Assembly: GCF_014206875.1 (NCBI RefSeq)
Contig: NZ_JACIJO010000001.1
Coordinates: forward strand, 248,001 to 312,000
Source of the DNA: Algoriphagus iocasae
GTDB taxonomy: Bacteria > Bacteroidota > Bacteroidia > Cytophagales > Cyclobacteriaceae
Direction: 5' to 3'
Length of the DNA stretch: 64,000 bases
The stretch's first letter is position 1. Each line of letters begins with the position of its first letter. This document shows positions 1 through 8,381 of the stretch, piece by piece. The translations under genes were made by a program, and so were the position numbers. Under the pieces are notes generated by a model. That model did no database searches. It saw nothing but the letters and a program-made list of their open reading frames with translations, and had not been told where the DNA came from.

Positions 1-1
1 C

Positions 2-1129
2 ATAACGGTTTTTATCAATACGGAGATGGGAGCTCATATTGTTCCAGAAGGCTGGCATAATTGGGGACGCGAAAAGGCAGAGCAAACTGTTTTTTATGCT
101 GAATATGGGAGTTTTGGTGCTGGAGCCAATTCGAAGGAAAGAGTGGTATGGTCGCATCAACTGACAGAAAACCAAGCAAAGAAATTCCATGTATATGAGG
201 TCTTTGCCGGGAAAACAAAGGATTCAGATTTTTATGGAAACCGATGGTTTGGTTTTGAAAAAGATGGCTCTTTCAACCTCCAAGATGCCTGGAAAAAGGA
301 TGTAAAGAATTTTCCTCAGATTACCCCGGTAGAAATACAGTCCAGCGAATCGGTGACTGAAAGTAGAGGACATATTTATAAAAAACTCGGTGGAAGGGAA
401 CTGAAATTGGATGTTTTCTCACCGACCCAGGCAGAATCCCTACGCCCAGTGATTGTGATGGTTCATGGTGGCGGATGGAAGTCAGGAGATAAGGAACTTC
501 AAATTCCCATGGCAATTGCTTTGGCAGAAAGAGGCTACGTGACCGCTGTGGTAGAATATAGACTTTCGCCGGAGGCGCAATATCCTGCAGGGATTCATGA
601 TGTAAAAGAAGCGATTCGTTGGCTTAAAGTGCATGCAAATGAGTTTGGAATTGATTCTTCTCAAATGGCTATTTCCGGTAGTTCTGCTGGAGGACAAATC
701 GCGGCTTTGGTAGGTATGACCAATACAGAGGAGTATGAAGGAACTTCGGAATTAGATGCAAGTTCGGAAGTGCAAGCAATCGTGGATATGGATGGAGTTT
801 TGGCATTTCATCATCCCGAATCTGCAGAAGGACAAGTGGCTTCAGAATGGCTTGGAGGAACTTACGAGCAAAAACCCGAAGTATGGGATGCAGCCTCTCC
901 ATTGTATCTCCAGAACCCTATCTATAAACCTATCCTTTTTATACAGAGTCAGTATCCTCGTTTTCATGCAGGGCGAGATGAATTAATAGACAAACTCAAT
1001 GCAAAAGGAATTTATTCAGAAGTGCACACTTTTCCGGATACTCCCCATCCCTTTTGGTTGTACAATCCTTGGTTTGAGCCAACCATAGAAAAAATGATTC
1101 AATTTTTTGATCGAGTCTTTGATAAATAA
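2..1129 (+). CDS. Pectinesterase C-terminus fused to an alpha/beta-hydrolase esterase (5' partial)
   Basis: The reading frame is open from base 2, so the start lies outside the window. The first ~60 visible residues match the end of CE8 pectin methylesterases (NTEMGAHI, GWHNWG, FYAEYGS, then an RVVWSHQL-like segment). After a short linker, residues ~115-375 form an alpha/beta-hydrolase of the acetyl-esterase type: oxyanion motif HGGGW, nucleophile elbow GSSAGG and a late DTPHPF segment supplying the likely catalytic His. Together they would remove methyl and acetyl esters from pectin before lyase attack. It lies upstream of the SusC operon on the same strand, separated by LacI-type operators. 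Secretion cannot be judged because the N-terminus is missing. Family assignment is strong; the exact substrate of the hydrolase is inferred. Confidence 0.85.
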   Translation: MTVFINTEMGAHIVPEGWHNWGREKAEQTVFYAEYGSFGAGANSKERVVWSHQLTENQAKKFHVYEVFAGKTKDSDFYGNRWFGFEKDGSFNLQDAWKKDVKNFPQITPVEIQSSESVTESRGHIYKKLGGRELKLDVFSPTQAESLRPVIVMVHGGGWKSGDKELQIPMAIALAERGYVTAVVEYRLSPEAQYPAGIHDVKEAIRWLKVHANEFGIDSSQMAISGSSAGGQIAALVGMTNTEEYEGTSELDASSEVQAIVDMDGVLAFHHPESAEGQVASEWLGGTYEQKPEVWDAASPLYLQNPIYKPILFIQSQYPRFHAGRDELIDKLNAKGIYSEVHTFPDTPHPFWLYNPWFEPTIEKMIQFFDRVFDK

Positions 1130-1144
1130 TTTTTCAATAAATGT

Positions 1145-1172
1145 GTAATCGTTTGCGCACGTAATCGATTAC
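1145..1172. promoter_or_regulatory. Pair of LacI-family operator-like sites
   Basis: Two 12-mers, GTAATCGTTTGC (1145-1156) and GTAATCGATTAC (1161-1172), start 16 bp apart. The second lies within a perfect 14-bp palindrome (1160-1173). The central CpG dyad is typical of LacI/GalR-family operators. The same motif recurs at 1311-1343 and 15389-15400, all next to pectin genes. Confidence 0.7.
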
Positions 1173-1310
1173 GCAAAATCATTTTTTGGTCTTGATTTTC
1201 AATATTTAGCAAAATTTTCAAAAAGGAAAAAGCCTATTTTGGCAAATAGATTCTGTTTTTTGTAAATAAAACAAAGAACTCTTGAGAATAAGTATTTTAT
1301 TTTTTATCAT

Positions 1311-1343
1311 GCAATCGATTGCTCAAATTTAGCAATCGATTGT
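1311..1343. promoter_or_regulatory. Second pair of LacI-family operator-like sites
   Basis: GCAATCGATTGC (1311-1322, perfect palindrome) and GCAATCGATTGT (1332-1343) start 21 bp apart, about two helical turns. They lie ~170 bp upstream of the SusC start and ~150 bp downstream of the first pair, a geometry that would allow cooperative binding or looping. The sequence is seen directly; regulator identity is inferred. Confidence 0.72.
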
Positions 1344-1512
1344 AGAGTCAATATCAGTAATAACCCAAAATAAATCATGAAGTACCCTAGGAATATGTCG
1401 CCTCCATTTTTTGACTGCTGTGTGGAAAGGATCGCATCAACTCGCCAAGTACCTAGCTCCCCAACCAATAATTTCCTACCTAATTAATAACAATAACCCT
1501 CATTCAATTGAA

Positions 1513-4500
1513 ATGAATTTTACTAAACTCTTATCGTTGCTTTTGCTGTCGTTGACGATTTTGGTGGTTGAGGTGCAAGCTCAAACTTCTAAGATTTCTG
1601 GTACAGTAACGAGTGAAGAAGGCGAGGTTCTTCCGGGAGCCACCGTCTTGCTAAAGGGTACCACTACTGGTGCGGTTACTGATATTGATGGAGCTTACTC
1701 CATCACTGTCAATGATCCTAATGGAACCCTAGTCTATTCCATGATCGGAATGGTAACACAAGAAGTTCCTATTGAAGGAAAATCTACCATTGACGTAGAG
1801 CTGAAATTGGATATCTCGCAACTGGAAGTTGTCGAGGTAGTTGATTTTGGTTATGGTACTGTAAAAAGAACAGATATGACAGGTTCGGTAGCATCCATGT
1901 CTGGAAGAGAACTTGCCAAAATCCCTGTTGCCAGTGCTGCGCAGGCTATTACCGGTCGACTGCCTGGTGTCAACGTATTGACGACTGATGGTTCACCAGA
2001 TGCTGATGTGGTGATTCGTGTTCGTGGTGGTGGCTCCATTACGCAGGATAATGCGCCTCTTTATGTAGTAGATGGATTTATTGTAAGCAGTATCCGGGAT
2101 ATTCCACCAACAGACATCGAAAGTATTTCTGTTTTAAAAGATGCTGCTGCGACAGCAATATATGGGGCACAAGCATCTAATGGTGTAATTGTAATCACTA
2201 CTAAAACTCCTACCGTTGGAAAGGCCTCCGTTTCATATAATAACTTCTTTCAGTTTAAAACTTTACCAAAAGACCGTCGCTATGACGTGTTAGACCCATA
2301 TGAGTATGTGATGGCTAACTACGAATATGCGAAGTTAAGATCAGAGGCTGACTTGAGAAGATTCGAGAGATTCTATGGAGTTTATGATGACTTAGAGCTT
2401 TATAAGCAAAAACCAGGAACAGACTGGCAAGATGAATTATTCGGTGACCCAAAATTGTCACAATACCATAATTTGTCTATCACCGGTGGAACTGACAAGA
2501 CGAAGATGATGCTCAGTTTGACAAATAACACCGATGAGGGCTTGATGCTTTATTCTGGCTATAAAAGAAATGTGATCAACTTTAAGTTAAGTCAGGAATT
2601 AGCGAAGAAGTTGACCTTGGATATCGGGGCAAGAATCACTAATACGGTGGTGGATGGAGCTGGAACTTCTGGAAATGCCCAGATTAATATTAAAGATGCT
2701 GTTCAGACAAGACCCGTAAATGGTATTGCCGATGAATTGGATATTGATATTAACAATCTAAATTCTGAAGATGATTTCCAGTCATTCCTTTTAAGCTTAG
2801 TTAGTCCTACTGAGTTAGCAAAACAAGATTGGAGAAAAAGAACTGATAATGATTATGTATTTAATGCTGGTCTAACTTATCGCATTGTAGACGGACTGAC
2901 TTTCAAATCCACAATTAATGGCTCTAAAAATTTCCGTGAAGATTTAAGATTTTATGGTCCATTGACAGGTGAATCATTTAACAATGGCGGAAGCTTACCT
3001 CTTGGTGTGAAAACCAATACAGAAGGTTTCTCTTATCGTTGGTTAAATAGTCTTACATGGAATGTTCAGGGTCTAGGGAAAGATCATTCTTTGGACTTCC
3101 TAGTGGGTCAGGAAGTGTATTCCACAGGTGGTACCTATGCCATGATCCGTTCTGAGGATTTCAGACTTTCCATCACTCCGGAGGAATTATTTGCCAATAT
3201 GACTTTTGGTAGAACTGATCGTTTAGAGACAAGAAATAATACAGATATCAACCGATTCTCGCTTTTCGGTAGAGCAAATTACCAGTTTAAAGATCGGTAC
3301 TTGCTTACTGCAACAGTAAGGTCTGACGCATCTTCAAAATTCTCAAAAGAAAATAGAGTGGGGATTTTCCCAGCATTGGCTTTTGGATGGAAACTTTCTG
3401 AGGAAGGGTTCCTAAGATCGTCCAGCTTTATCGACGAATTGAAGTTAAGAGTCAGTGTGGGTGAAACCGGAAATGATAGAATTGATGCAACAGCAACACA
3501 ATTCCTTTTCCAAGGTTCTACAAACAGAGGTCCAGGTTTTGGAAACGTAGACAATGTGTATTATACACCAAGTAGCTCTGTGTTGTACAATCCAAATTTG
3601 GTTTGGGAAACTACCATCAACAGAAACTTAGGTTTAGACTTTACGCTCCTACAGTCAAGAATTGAAGGTAGCATTGACCTTTATTCCAATACGACAAAAG
3701 ACCTTCTTTTACAATCTGCCATACCACCAAACACTGGTTTTGCTACACAGTGGGACAACGTAGGAAGCACTTCGAATAAAGGTTTTGAACTAGGAATCAA
3801 CGCTTTCTTGGTTGACAAAACGGACTTCTCCATCTCTGTTAATTTCAATACCGGTATCAACGTGGCTAGAATTGAAGAGTTGGATGGTACAAATGAGCGC
3901 TTCTTCCAGTCCAACTGGGCAAGTACTGACTTGAATAACATCAATGATTACTACTTGAGAGTTGGAGGAAAACTTGGTGATATCTACGGTTATGTTTCAG
4001 ATGGATTTTATTCAGTGGATGACTTCCAAGCATACAATACTGTTACAGGCCAATACGAGCTGAAAGAAGGAGTACCTAACTCAGGCTCTACTGTTGGAAA
4101 TACTAACATCAAACCTGGTTTTATGAAAATCAAGGATTTGAACGGAGACGGAGTGATTAATGCAGAAGATAGAAAAGTGATTGGAAATGCGCTTCCAAAA
4201 AATCAAGGTGGTTTTGGAATAAACGCCCGATTCAAAGGATTTGATGCTTCTGTATTCTTCAATTACCAATATGGAAATGATGTTTACAATACCGGTAAAA
4301 TTCAATACAACCAATTCAGAAGAGTGACCTATGGTAATATGACTACCATGATGAGCTCAGATAATCGATTCACATATATCGATGTGGATGGATCTTTTAC
4401 AGGTACTCCTGGTGAAGTAGTGACTGACCTTGGTCAGTTAGGTGAATTGAATGAAGGTAAGACGATGTGGTCTCACAACAGTTTTGGAATTGCTCAAGCT

Positions 4501-4782
4501 GTAATCACAGATTGGGCAGTGGAGGATGGATCATTTATCCGTCTCAATAACCTGACTGTAGGATATTCATTCCCAAGAGAACTGATTTCAAAAATTGGAT
4601 TGTCTCAATTTAGAATTTATGGGACAGGGAACAACCTGAAAATCTGGACTGATTACACAGGGTATGACCCTGAAGTTAGTACTTCCAGAAGTAGTTCATA
4701 CGCTGCCTTGACACCAGGCGTGGATTATTCTTCTTTCCCAAGAAGTAGATCTTATACCGTCGGAGTAAACATCACATTCTAA
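1513..4782 (+). CDS. susC: SusC-type TonB-dependent outer-membrane transporter
   Basis: 1089 aa from the ATG at 1513, chosen because it begins a clean signal peptide (hydrophobic LLSLLLLSLTILVV, cleavage after VQA). A carboxypeptidase-regulatory-like domain follows (ISGTV, LPGATVLLKGT), then the plug domain with the SusC signature region (RVRGGGSI, PLYVVDGF, LKDAAATAIYGAQASNGVI). A long barrel ends in an aromatic-rich strand finishing in F. It would import oligogalacturonides across the outer membrane using TonB energy, in complex with the SusD encoded 11 bp downstream. Pectin specificity is inferred from the surrounding pectinesterase, PL1 and uronate genes. LacI-type sites upstream suggest control by sugar-acid availability rather than by an HTCS. 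Confidence 0.95.
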   Translation: MNFTKLLSLLLLSLTILVVEVQAQTSKISGTVTSEEGEVLPGATVLLKGTTTGAVTDIDGAYSITVNDPNGTLVYSMIGMVTQEVPIEGKSTIDVELKLDISQLEVVEVVDFGYGTVKRTDMTGSVASMSGRELAKIPVASAAQAITGRLPGVNVLTTDGSPDADVVIRVRGGGSITQDNAPLYVVDGFIVSSIRDIPPTDIESISVLKDAAATAIYGAQASNGVIVITTKTPTVGKASVSYNNFFQFKTLPKDRRYDVLDPYEYVMANYEYAKLRSEADLRRFERFYGVYDDLELYKQKPGTDWQDELFGDPKLSQYHNLSITGGTDKTKMMLSLTNNTDEGLMLYSGYKRNVINFKLSQELAKKLTLDIGARITNTVVDGAGTSGNAQINIKDAVQTRPVNGIADELDIDINNLNSEDDFQSFLLSLVSPTELAKQDWRKRTDNDYVFNAGLTYRIVDGLTFKSTINGSKNFREDLRFYGPLTGESFNNGGSLPLGVKTNTEGFSYRWLNSLTWNVQGLGKDHSLDFLVGQEVYSTGGTYAMIRSEDFRLSITPEELFANMTFGRTDRLETRNNTDINRFSLFGRANYQFKDRYLLTATVRSDASSKFSKENRVGIFPALAFGWKLSEEGFLRSSSFIDELKLRVSVGETGNDRIDATATQFLFQGSTNRGPGFGNVDNVYYTPSSSVLYNPNLVWETTINRNLGLDFTLLQSRIEGSIDLYSNTTKDLLLQSAIPPNTGFATQWDNVGSTSNKGFELGINAFLVDKTDFSISVNFNTGINVARIEELDGTNERFFQSNWASTDLNNINDYYLRVGGKLGDIYGYVSDGFYSVDDFQAYNTVTGQYELKEGVPNSGSTVGNTNIKPGFMKIKDLNGDGVINAEDRKVIGNALPKNQGGFGINARFKGFDASVFFNYQYGNDVYNTGKIQYNQFRRVTYGNMTTMMSSDNRFTYIDVDGSFTGTPGEVVTDLGQLGELNEGKTMWSHNSFGIAQAVITDWAVEDGSFIRLNNLTVGYSFPRELISKIGLSQFRIYGTGNNLKIWTDYTGYDPEVSTSRSSSYAALTPGVDYSSFPRSRSYTVGVNITF

Positions 4783-4793
4783 TTGAACTGAAA

Positions 4794-6608
4794 ATGAAAG
4801 CAATAAAATTAAAATATATAGTTGTAGCTGCAGCTTCAGTCCTAATGATGTCATGCAGTGATTTTCTGGAGCCAGAATCCATCTCCACATTCGATACTAA
4901 TTATATCTACTCGAATGTCGATGATGCCAGAAAAGGAGTCAATGCGGTCTATTCCCATTTCGGACAGGATGCATTTAGATCTCGTCTTTCCAACAATATG
5001 GCAGGAAACACCGATATCGAGCATCAAAGCGGTTGGACCAATTCTGGGGATAGATACCAAATTTGGAATTTAGATGCTTTGGAAAGCAATCGGGATCTGG
5101 ATATTGTCTGGACTTATGCTTACCGCGCGATCAGAGATGCAAATATTTCTATCGAAGGCCTTCGAGCCAGTGGCAAATTGGAGTCTTCTGATCCAGTGGA
5201 AGCTAGAACGATGAATCATCTTCTTGGAGAAGCAATCACATTGAAGGCTTATTGGTACAGTATTTTGGCCTTTTACTTTGGTGATGTCCCTTATGTCAAT
5301 GAGGCTCCAGTGGCTGGTGGTGAGTTTTTACTTCCAAAGGAAGATAGAAATGTGATTTTGGCTGGAGTAATTCAAGACATGATCGAAGTGGAAGAGAAGA
5401 TGATGTGGGCTGATGAAACTCCTTTCGGGATCGAGCAAGTAACCAGAGAATATACCTTGGGAATGATAGCAAGAATTGCCTTGCAAAGAGGTGGTTATTA
5501 TTTAAAACCTGATTTGACGCTGGCAAGAGAATCTGACTACTTGGATTATTATCAAATCGCCAAAGATTACACAGCAAAATTAATTGCTCTGAAAGACAGG
5601 GAACTTCCTGCTGATTACAGACAGGTATTTTTGAATCAGTCAAAATTCATTTCTCCAGTCAATTCTGAAATTCTTTTTGAGGTGCCTTTTGCACTTGGAA
5701 ATGGTGATGTGGCATGGAATATCGGGATCACTGTAGAAGGTGGACCTACCGCTGCCCATAGCTTTGGTTCAGGTAATAACTACATGGCAATTCCTCCTAC
5801 TTATTACTTCTCATTTGATACACTGGATGTAAGGAGAGATGTGACCTGCGCGCTGTATAAGATCAATTCAAGCTTTGAAAAAGAGTTTGTCAATAACAGA
5901 ACAAACATTTCCCAAGGCAAGTGGAGTCGAGCTTTCTTGGAAAATCCTCCGGGAGCATCTTCTGCTAAAGGAACTGGTATCAACTGGCCTATGATGCGCT
6001 ATGCTGATGTTTTGCTGATGTATGCTGAAGCAGAAAATGAGTTGAACGGTCCATCAGGCGAAGCACAGGAAGCACTGAAAAGAGTTAGAAGACGTGCCTT
6101 TTCTGATGATTTATGGACTGAGAAAGTGGATGAGTATGTAGATGAGGTATCGGTAAGTAAAGAGTCGTTCTTTGAGGCAATCGTAGATGAAAGAGCTTGG
6201 GAATTTGGCGGCGAGATGATCCGTAAATACGAGTTGATCAGATGGGGAAATTATTCCCAGAAGATGGAAGAAACAGTCGAAGGACTTAAAAAGATGGCTG
6301 ATGATGCTTTCAATGGTACAGGAAATCTTCCTGATTACATGTACTGGAAAGTAAATGAAAGCGGACAGTTCGTTCTTTTAAATCCAAATACAAAAGTTGT
6401 GGCTCCACCAGATGATTCCTGGAATCAGGTTCCATTCCTTTTGAGTATGCATGATGAGACACTTCAGTACTCTGAATGGATTACAAAAGACTGGGCCAAT
6501 TATATCAATGGGCCACAGCCAGGTGTTGTTAGGTACATTTTCCCAATCCCTACTTCTGCAATCTCGAATAGTCAAGGTACTCTGACCAATGACGGCTATG
6601 AGTTTTAA
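4794..6608 (+). CDS. susD: SusD/RagB-family glycan-binding lipoprotein
   Basis: 604 aa. The N-terminus has a lipoprotein signal with Cys at about residue 21 (LMMSC, then SDFLEPES, a classic SusD start). The helical TPR-like body includes a conserved HLLGEA..LKAYWY segment and the C-terminal SusD motifs MMRYADVLLMYAEAENE and VDERAWEFGGE. It would form the lid of the SusC barrel at the cell surface and capture pectin fragments. It directly follows SusC and precedes the DUF5123-type lipoprotein by 31 bp, so these three form one operon. Confidence 0.95.
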   Translation: MKAIKLKYIVVAAASVLMMSCSDFLEPESISTFDTNYIYSNVDDARKGVNAVYSHFGQDAFRSRLSNNMAGNTDIEHQSGWTNSGDRYQIWNLDALESNRDLDIVWTYAYRAIRDANISIEGLRASGKLESSDPVEARTMNHLLGEAITLKAYWYSILAFYFGDVPYVNEAPVAGGEFLLPKEDRNVILAGVIQDMIEVEEKMMWADETPFGIEQVTREYTLGMIARIALQRGGYYLKPDLTLARESDYLDYYQIAKDYTAKLIALKDRELPADYRQVFLNQSKFISPVNSEILFEVPFALGNGDVAWNIGITVEGGPTAAHSFGSGNNYMAIPPTYYFSFDTLDVRRDVTCALYKINSSFEKEFVNNRTNISQGKWSRAFLENPPGASSAKGTGINWPMMRYADVLLMYAEAENELNGPSGEAQEALKRVRRRAFSDDLWTEKVDEYVDEVSVSKESFFEAIVDERAWEFGGEMIRKYELIRWGNYSQKMEETVEGLKKMADDAFNGTGNLPDYMYWKVNESGQFVLLNPNTKVVAPPDDSWNQVPFLLSMHDETLQYSEWITKDWANYINGPQPGVVRYIFPIPTSAISNSQGTLTNDGYEF

Positions 6609-6639
6609 TTCGATTAACACCGCCCAAAAGAAATTGAAC

Positions 6640-8301
6640 ATGAAAAAATTTAAATTCAATATAAAATCTTCCTTGCTGCTGGTGATGGTTGGTATTATTG
6701 CTTTCTCAGCATGTAAGGAGGAAGAGACCATCTATGAGCAGACAAGACTTTTCAGACCGGTACTGAATGAAGACCTCTTTTCAGAAGGTAATTCAATTAT
6801 CGTGAATATGGGAAAGCTGAAAGAAGCTATTTCTTATACTTTGGAAGTGAGTAGAGATACCTTTCAGACTGTAGAATATCTGATTGAAACTGACACCAGT
6901 TATGTGGTGATTGATAAAGAGTTGGTCGGGGAAGAGTTGTTCTGGAACACTCTTTACCAAGTTAGAGCAACTGCAAGGGCTTCTGAGTCAGTTTATGACA
7001 GTAAGGCATCGGATTTGGGGAATGTCAGGACACAAAGATTTCCTACTATCCTAAACGAACCAGCCCGATATGATGTCACTGATATTGCTGCTCGTGTTAC
7101 CTGGATTAATGCCGGAGCAGCTGTGACTGGGATGAAAGTTTTTGCTGCTGAGGACTTGAAGTTGACTACTCCATTATTTGAGGAGAGACCAGTGACTTCC
7201 GAAGAAGCACTGTCAGGAGTGGCTATTCAGGAAGGGCTTGAACCAGAGACTGAATATCAGATTGCAATCTATAGCGGTGAGCAATTAAGAGGTTGGGTGG
7301 ATTATACTACACGTGAGAAAGATATCGATCCAAATGATCCAAATGTAATCGATGTTAGAGACAATGAAAGTCCATCTGCTGTAGCTGACGCGGTGTTGAC
7401 TGCTCCTGAAGGCGCAATCATTTTAGTGAAAAGAGGTGTTACTTATGACCTTCCTGAAGAGCCATTGACCAGATCTATTACTATTCGGGCAGCTTATGGT
7501 TTTGGTGAGCAAAAAGCAAAGCTATATACAACTGGAAATTGGAATATTGCCGAGGGAGCTCAGATTGACCATATTCGATTCGTTGATTTGGAATTAAGAG
7601 GTGCGGATTATTCCGGGGATTATATTTTCAATCCAAACACTTCAAATGTCAATGTACGTGAGTTATTGTTCGAAAATTGCCAAATAGGTACTGTCCGTGG
7701 GATAATTAGAATAAGGGGAACCGTTGGTTTGGAGAATTATATTATCAGAAACACCTTGGTAGACAGCATAGGCGGTTATGGATTGCTTACCACTGATACC
7801 AATCCAAGTGATGATGAACTAACTGCGCATGTGGATAACATCGTTTTTGAGAATTCTACTTTCAATAAAATTCAAGGTGGAATTACTTCAAGAAATAATT
7901 CAAAATCAATTAAGATTGAATCTTGTACGTTTGGGAATTTTATTTCCAGCGGTAACCGTATTTTCAGATATAGAGGCGGTGATGGCAATAATAATGTCAC
8001 CAATGGTATCAGCATCAAGAACAGCATTTTTGGCCACGGTTGGGACGAAAGTGAATCAGAAAATTATGCAATCAGAGGAATCGAAGGCCTAGATAATACG
8101 GTTTTGGACATTGTCAATGTATATAGTACTAGTGATTTTAGTTTTTCAGATAGCGAAATTCCGGGATTCCCAATTGGCAATTACTCTGGAGGTCAGGATG
8201 ATCTTTGGGTAAATCCAGCCATGAATAATTTCAACTTCAAAGACAATGGCTTTGCAGGAAGATTTGATTCTGGGGATTCTAGATGGAGAGTTGTTTTGTA
8301 G
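6640..8301 (+). CDS. Surface lipoprotein with fibronectin-like and DUF4957/DUF5123-type beta-helix regions
   Basis: 553 aa from the ATG at 6640; an upstream in-frame ATG at 6589 overlaps the end of susD and would spoil the signal peptide. The lipobox is FSAC followed by KEEE, an acidic tract resembling Bacteroidota surface-export signals. Residues ~30-230 look like Ig/fibronectin-type modules. The remainder resembles a right-handed beta-helix (repeats such as NVRELLFENC, VDNIVFENSTF, IKIESCTFGNF), as in DUF4957/DUF5123 proteins that often accompany SusCD in pectin loci. Probably a surface pectin-binding protein; no lyase active site is evident. A terminator follows at 8325. Confidence 0.8.
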   Translation: MKKFKFNIKSSLLLVMVGIIAFSACKEEETIYEQTRLFRPVLNEDLFSEGNSIIVNMGKLKEAISYTLEVSRDTFQTVEYLIETDTSYVVIDKELVGEELFWNTLYQVRATARASESVYDSKASDLGNVRTQRFPTILNEPARYDVTDIAARVTWINAGAAVTGMKVFAAEDLKLTTPLFEERPVTSEEALSGVAIQEGLEPETEYQIAIYSGEQLRGWVDYTTREKDIDPNDPNVIDVRDNESPSAVADAVLTAPEGAIILVKRGVTYDLPEEPLTRSITIRAAYGFGEQKAKLYTTGNWNIAEGAQIDHIRFVDLELRGADYSGDYIFNPNTSNVNVRELLFENCQIGTVRGIIRIRGTVGLENYIIRNTLVDSIGGYGLLTTDTNPSDDELTAHVDNIVFENSTFNKIQGGITSRNNSKSIKIESCTFGNFISSGNRIFRYRGGDGNNNVTNGISIKNSIFGHGWDESESENYAIRGIEGLDNTVLDIVNVYSTSDFSFSDSEIPGFPIGNYSGGQDDLWVNPAMNNFNFKDNGFAGRFDSGDSRWRVVL

Positions 8302-8324
8302 ATTAACATGGGTAATAGATTTAG

Positions 8325-8356
8325 AAAAGGTGTGGCAATAGCCACACTTTTTTCTT
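8325..8356 (+). terminator. Rho-independent terminator after the susCD operon
   Basis: Hairpin with arms GTGTGGC (8330-8336) and GCCACAC (8341-8347), an AATA loop, A-rich upstream flank and a TTTTTT run after. It separates susC-susD-DUF5123 from the pectate lyase gene only 26 bp further on. Confidence 0.8.
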
Positions 8357-8381
8357 GATATGGCCCAAAAAATAGGAAGAT

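Larger units (their letters stand above)
1130..1512. other. 383-bp regulatory gap upstream of susC
   Basis: AT-rich intergenic stretch between the pectinesterase fusion and SusC. It holds four LacI-type operator copies, in pairs at 1145-1172 and 1311-1343. No convincing -33/-7 promoter was found; TATTTTGG at 1235-1242 is one base off the Bacteroidota -7 consensus. Open frames in 1377-1510 have no recognisable product. The SusC frame is open back to 1411, but the secretion signal starts at 1513. Confidence 0.7.

Noticed and set aside
8360..8381. ATG at 8360 as the start of the first pectate lyase
   Set aside because: It is in a different frame; using it would need a frameshift, while the TTG at 8382 directly yields a proper lipoprotein signal.
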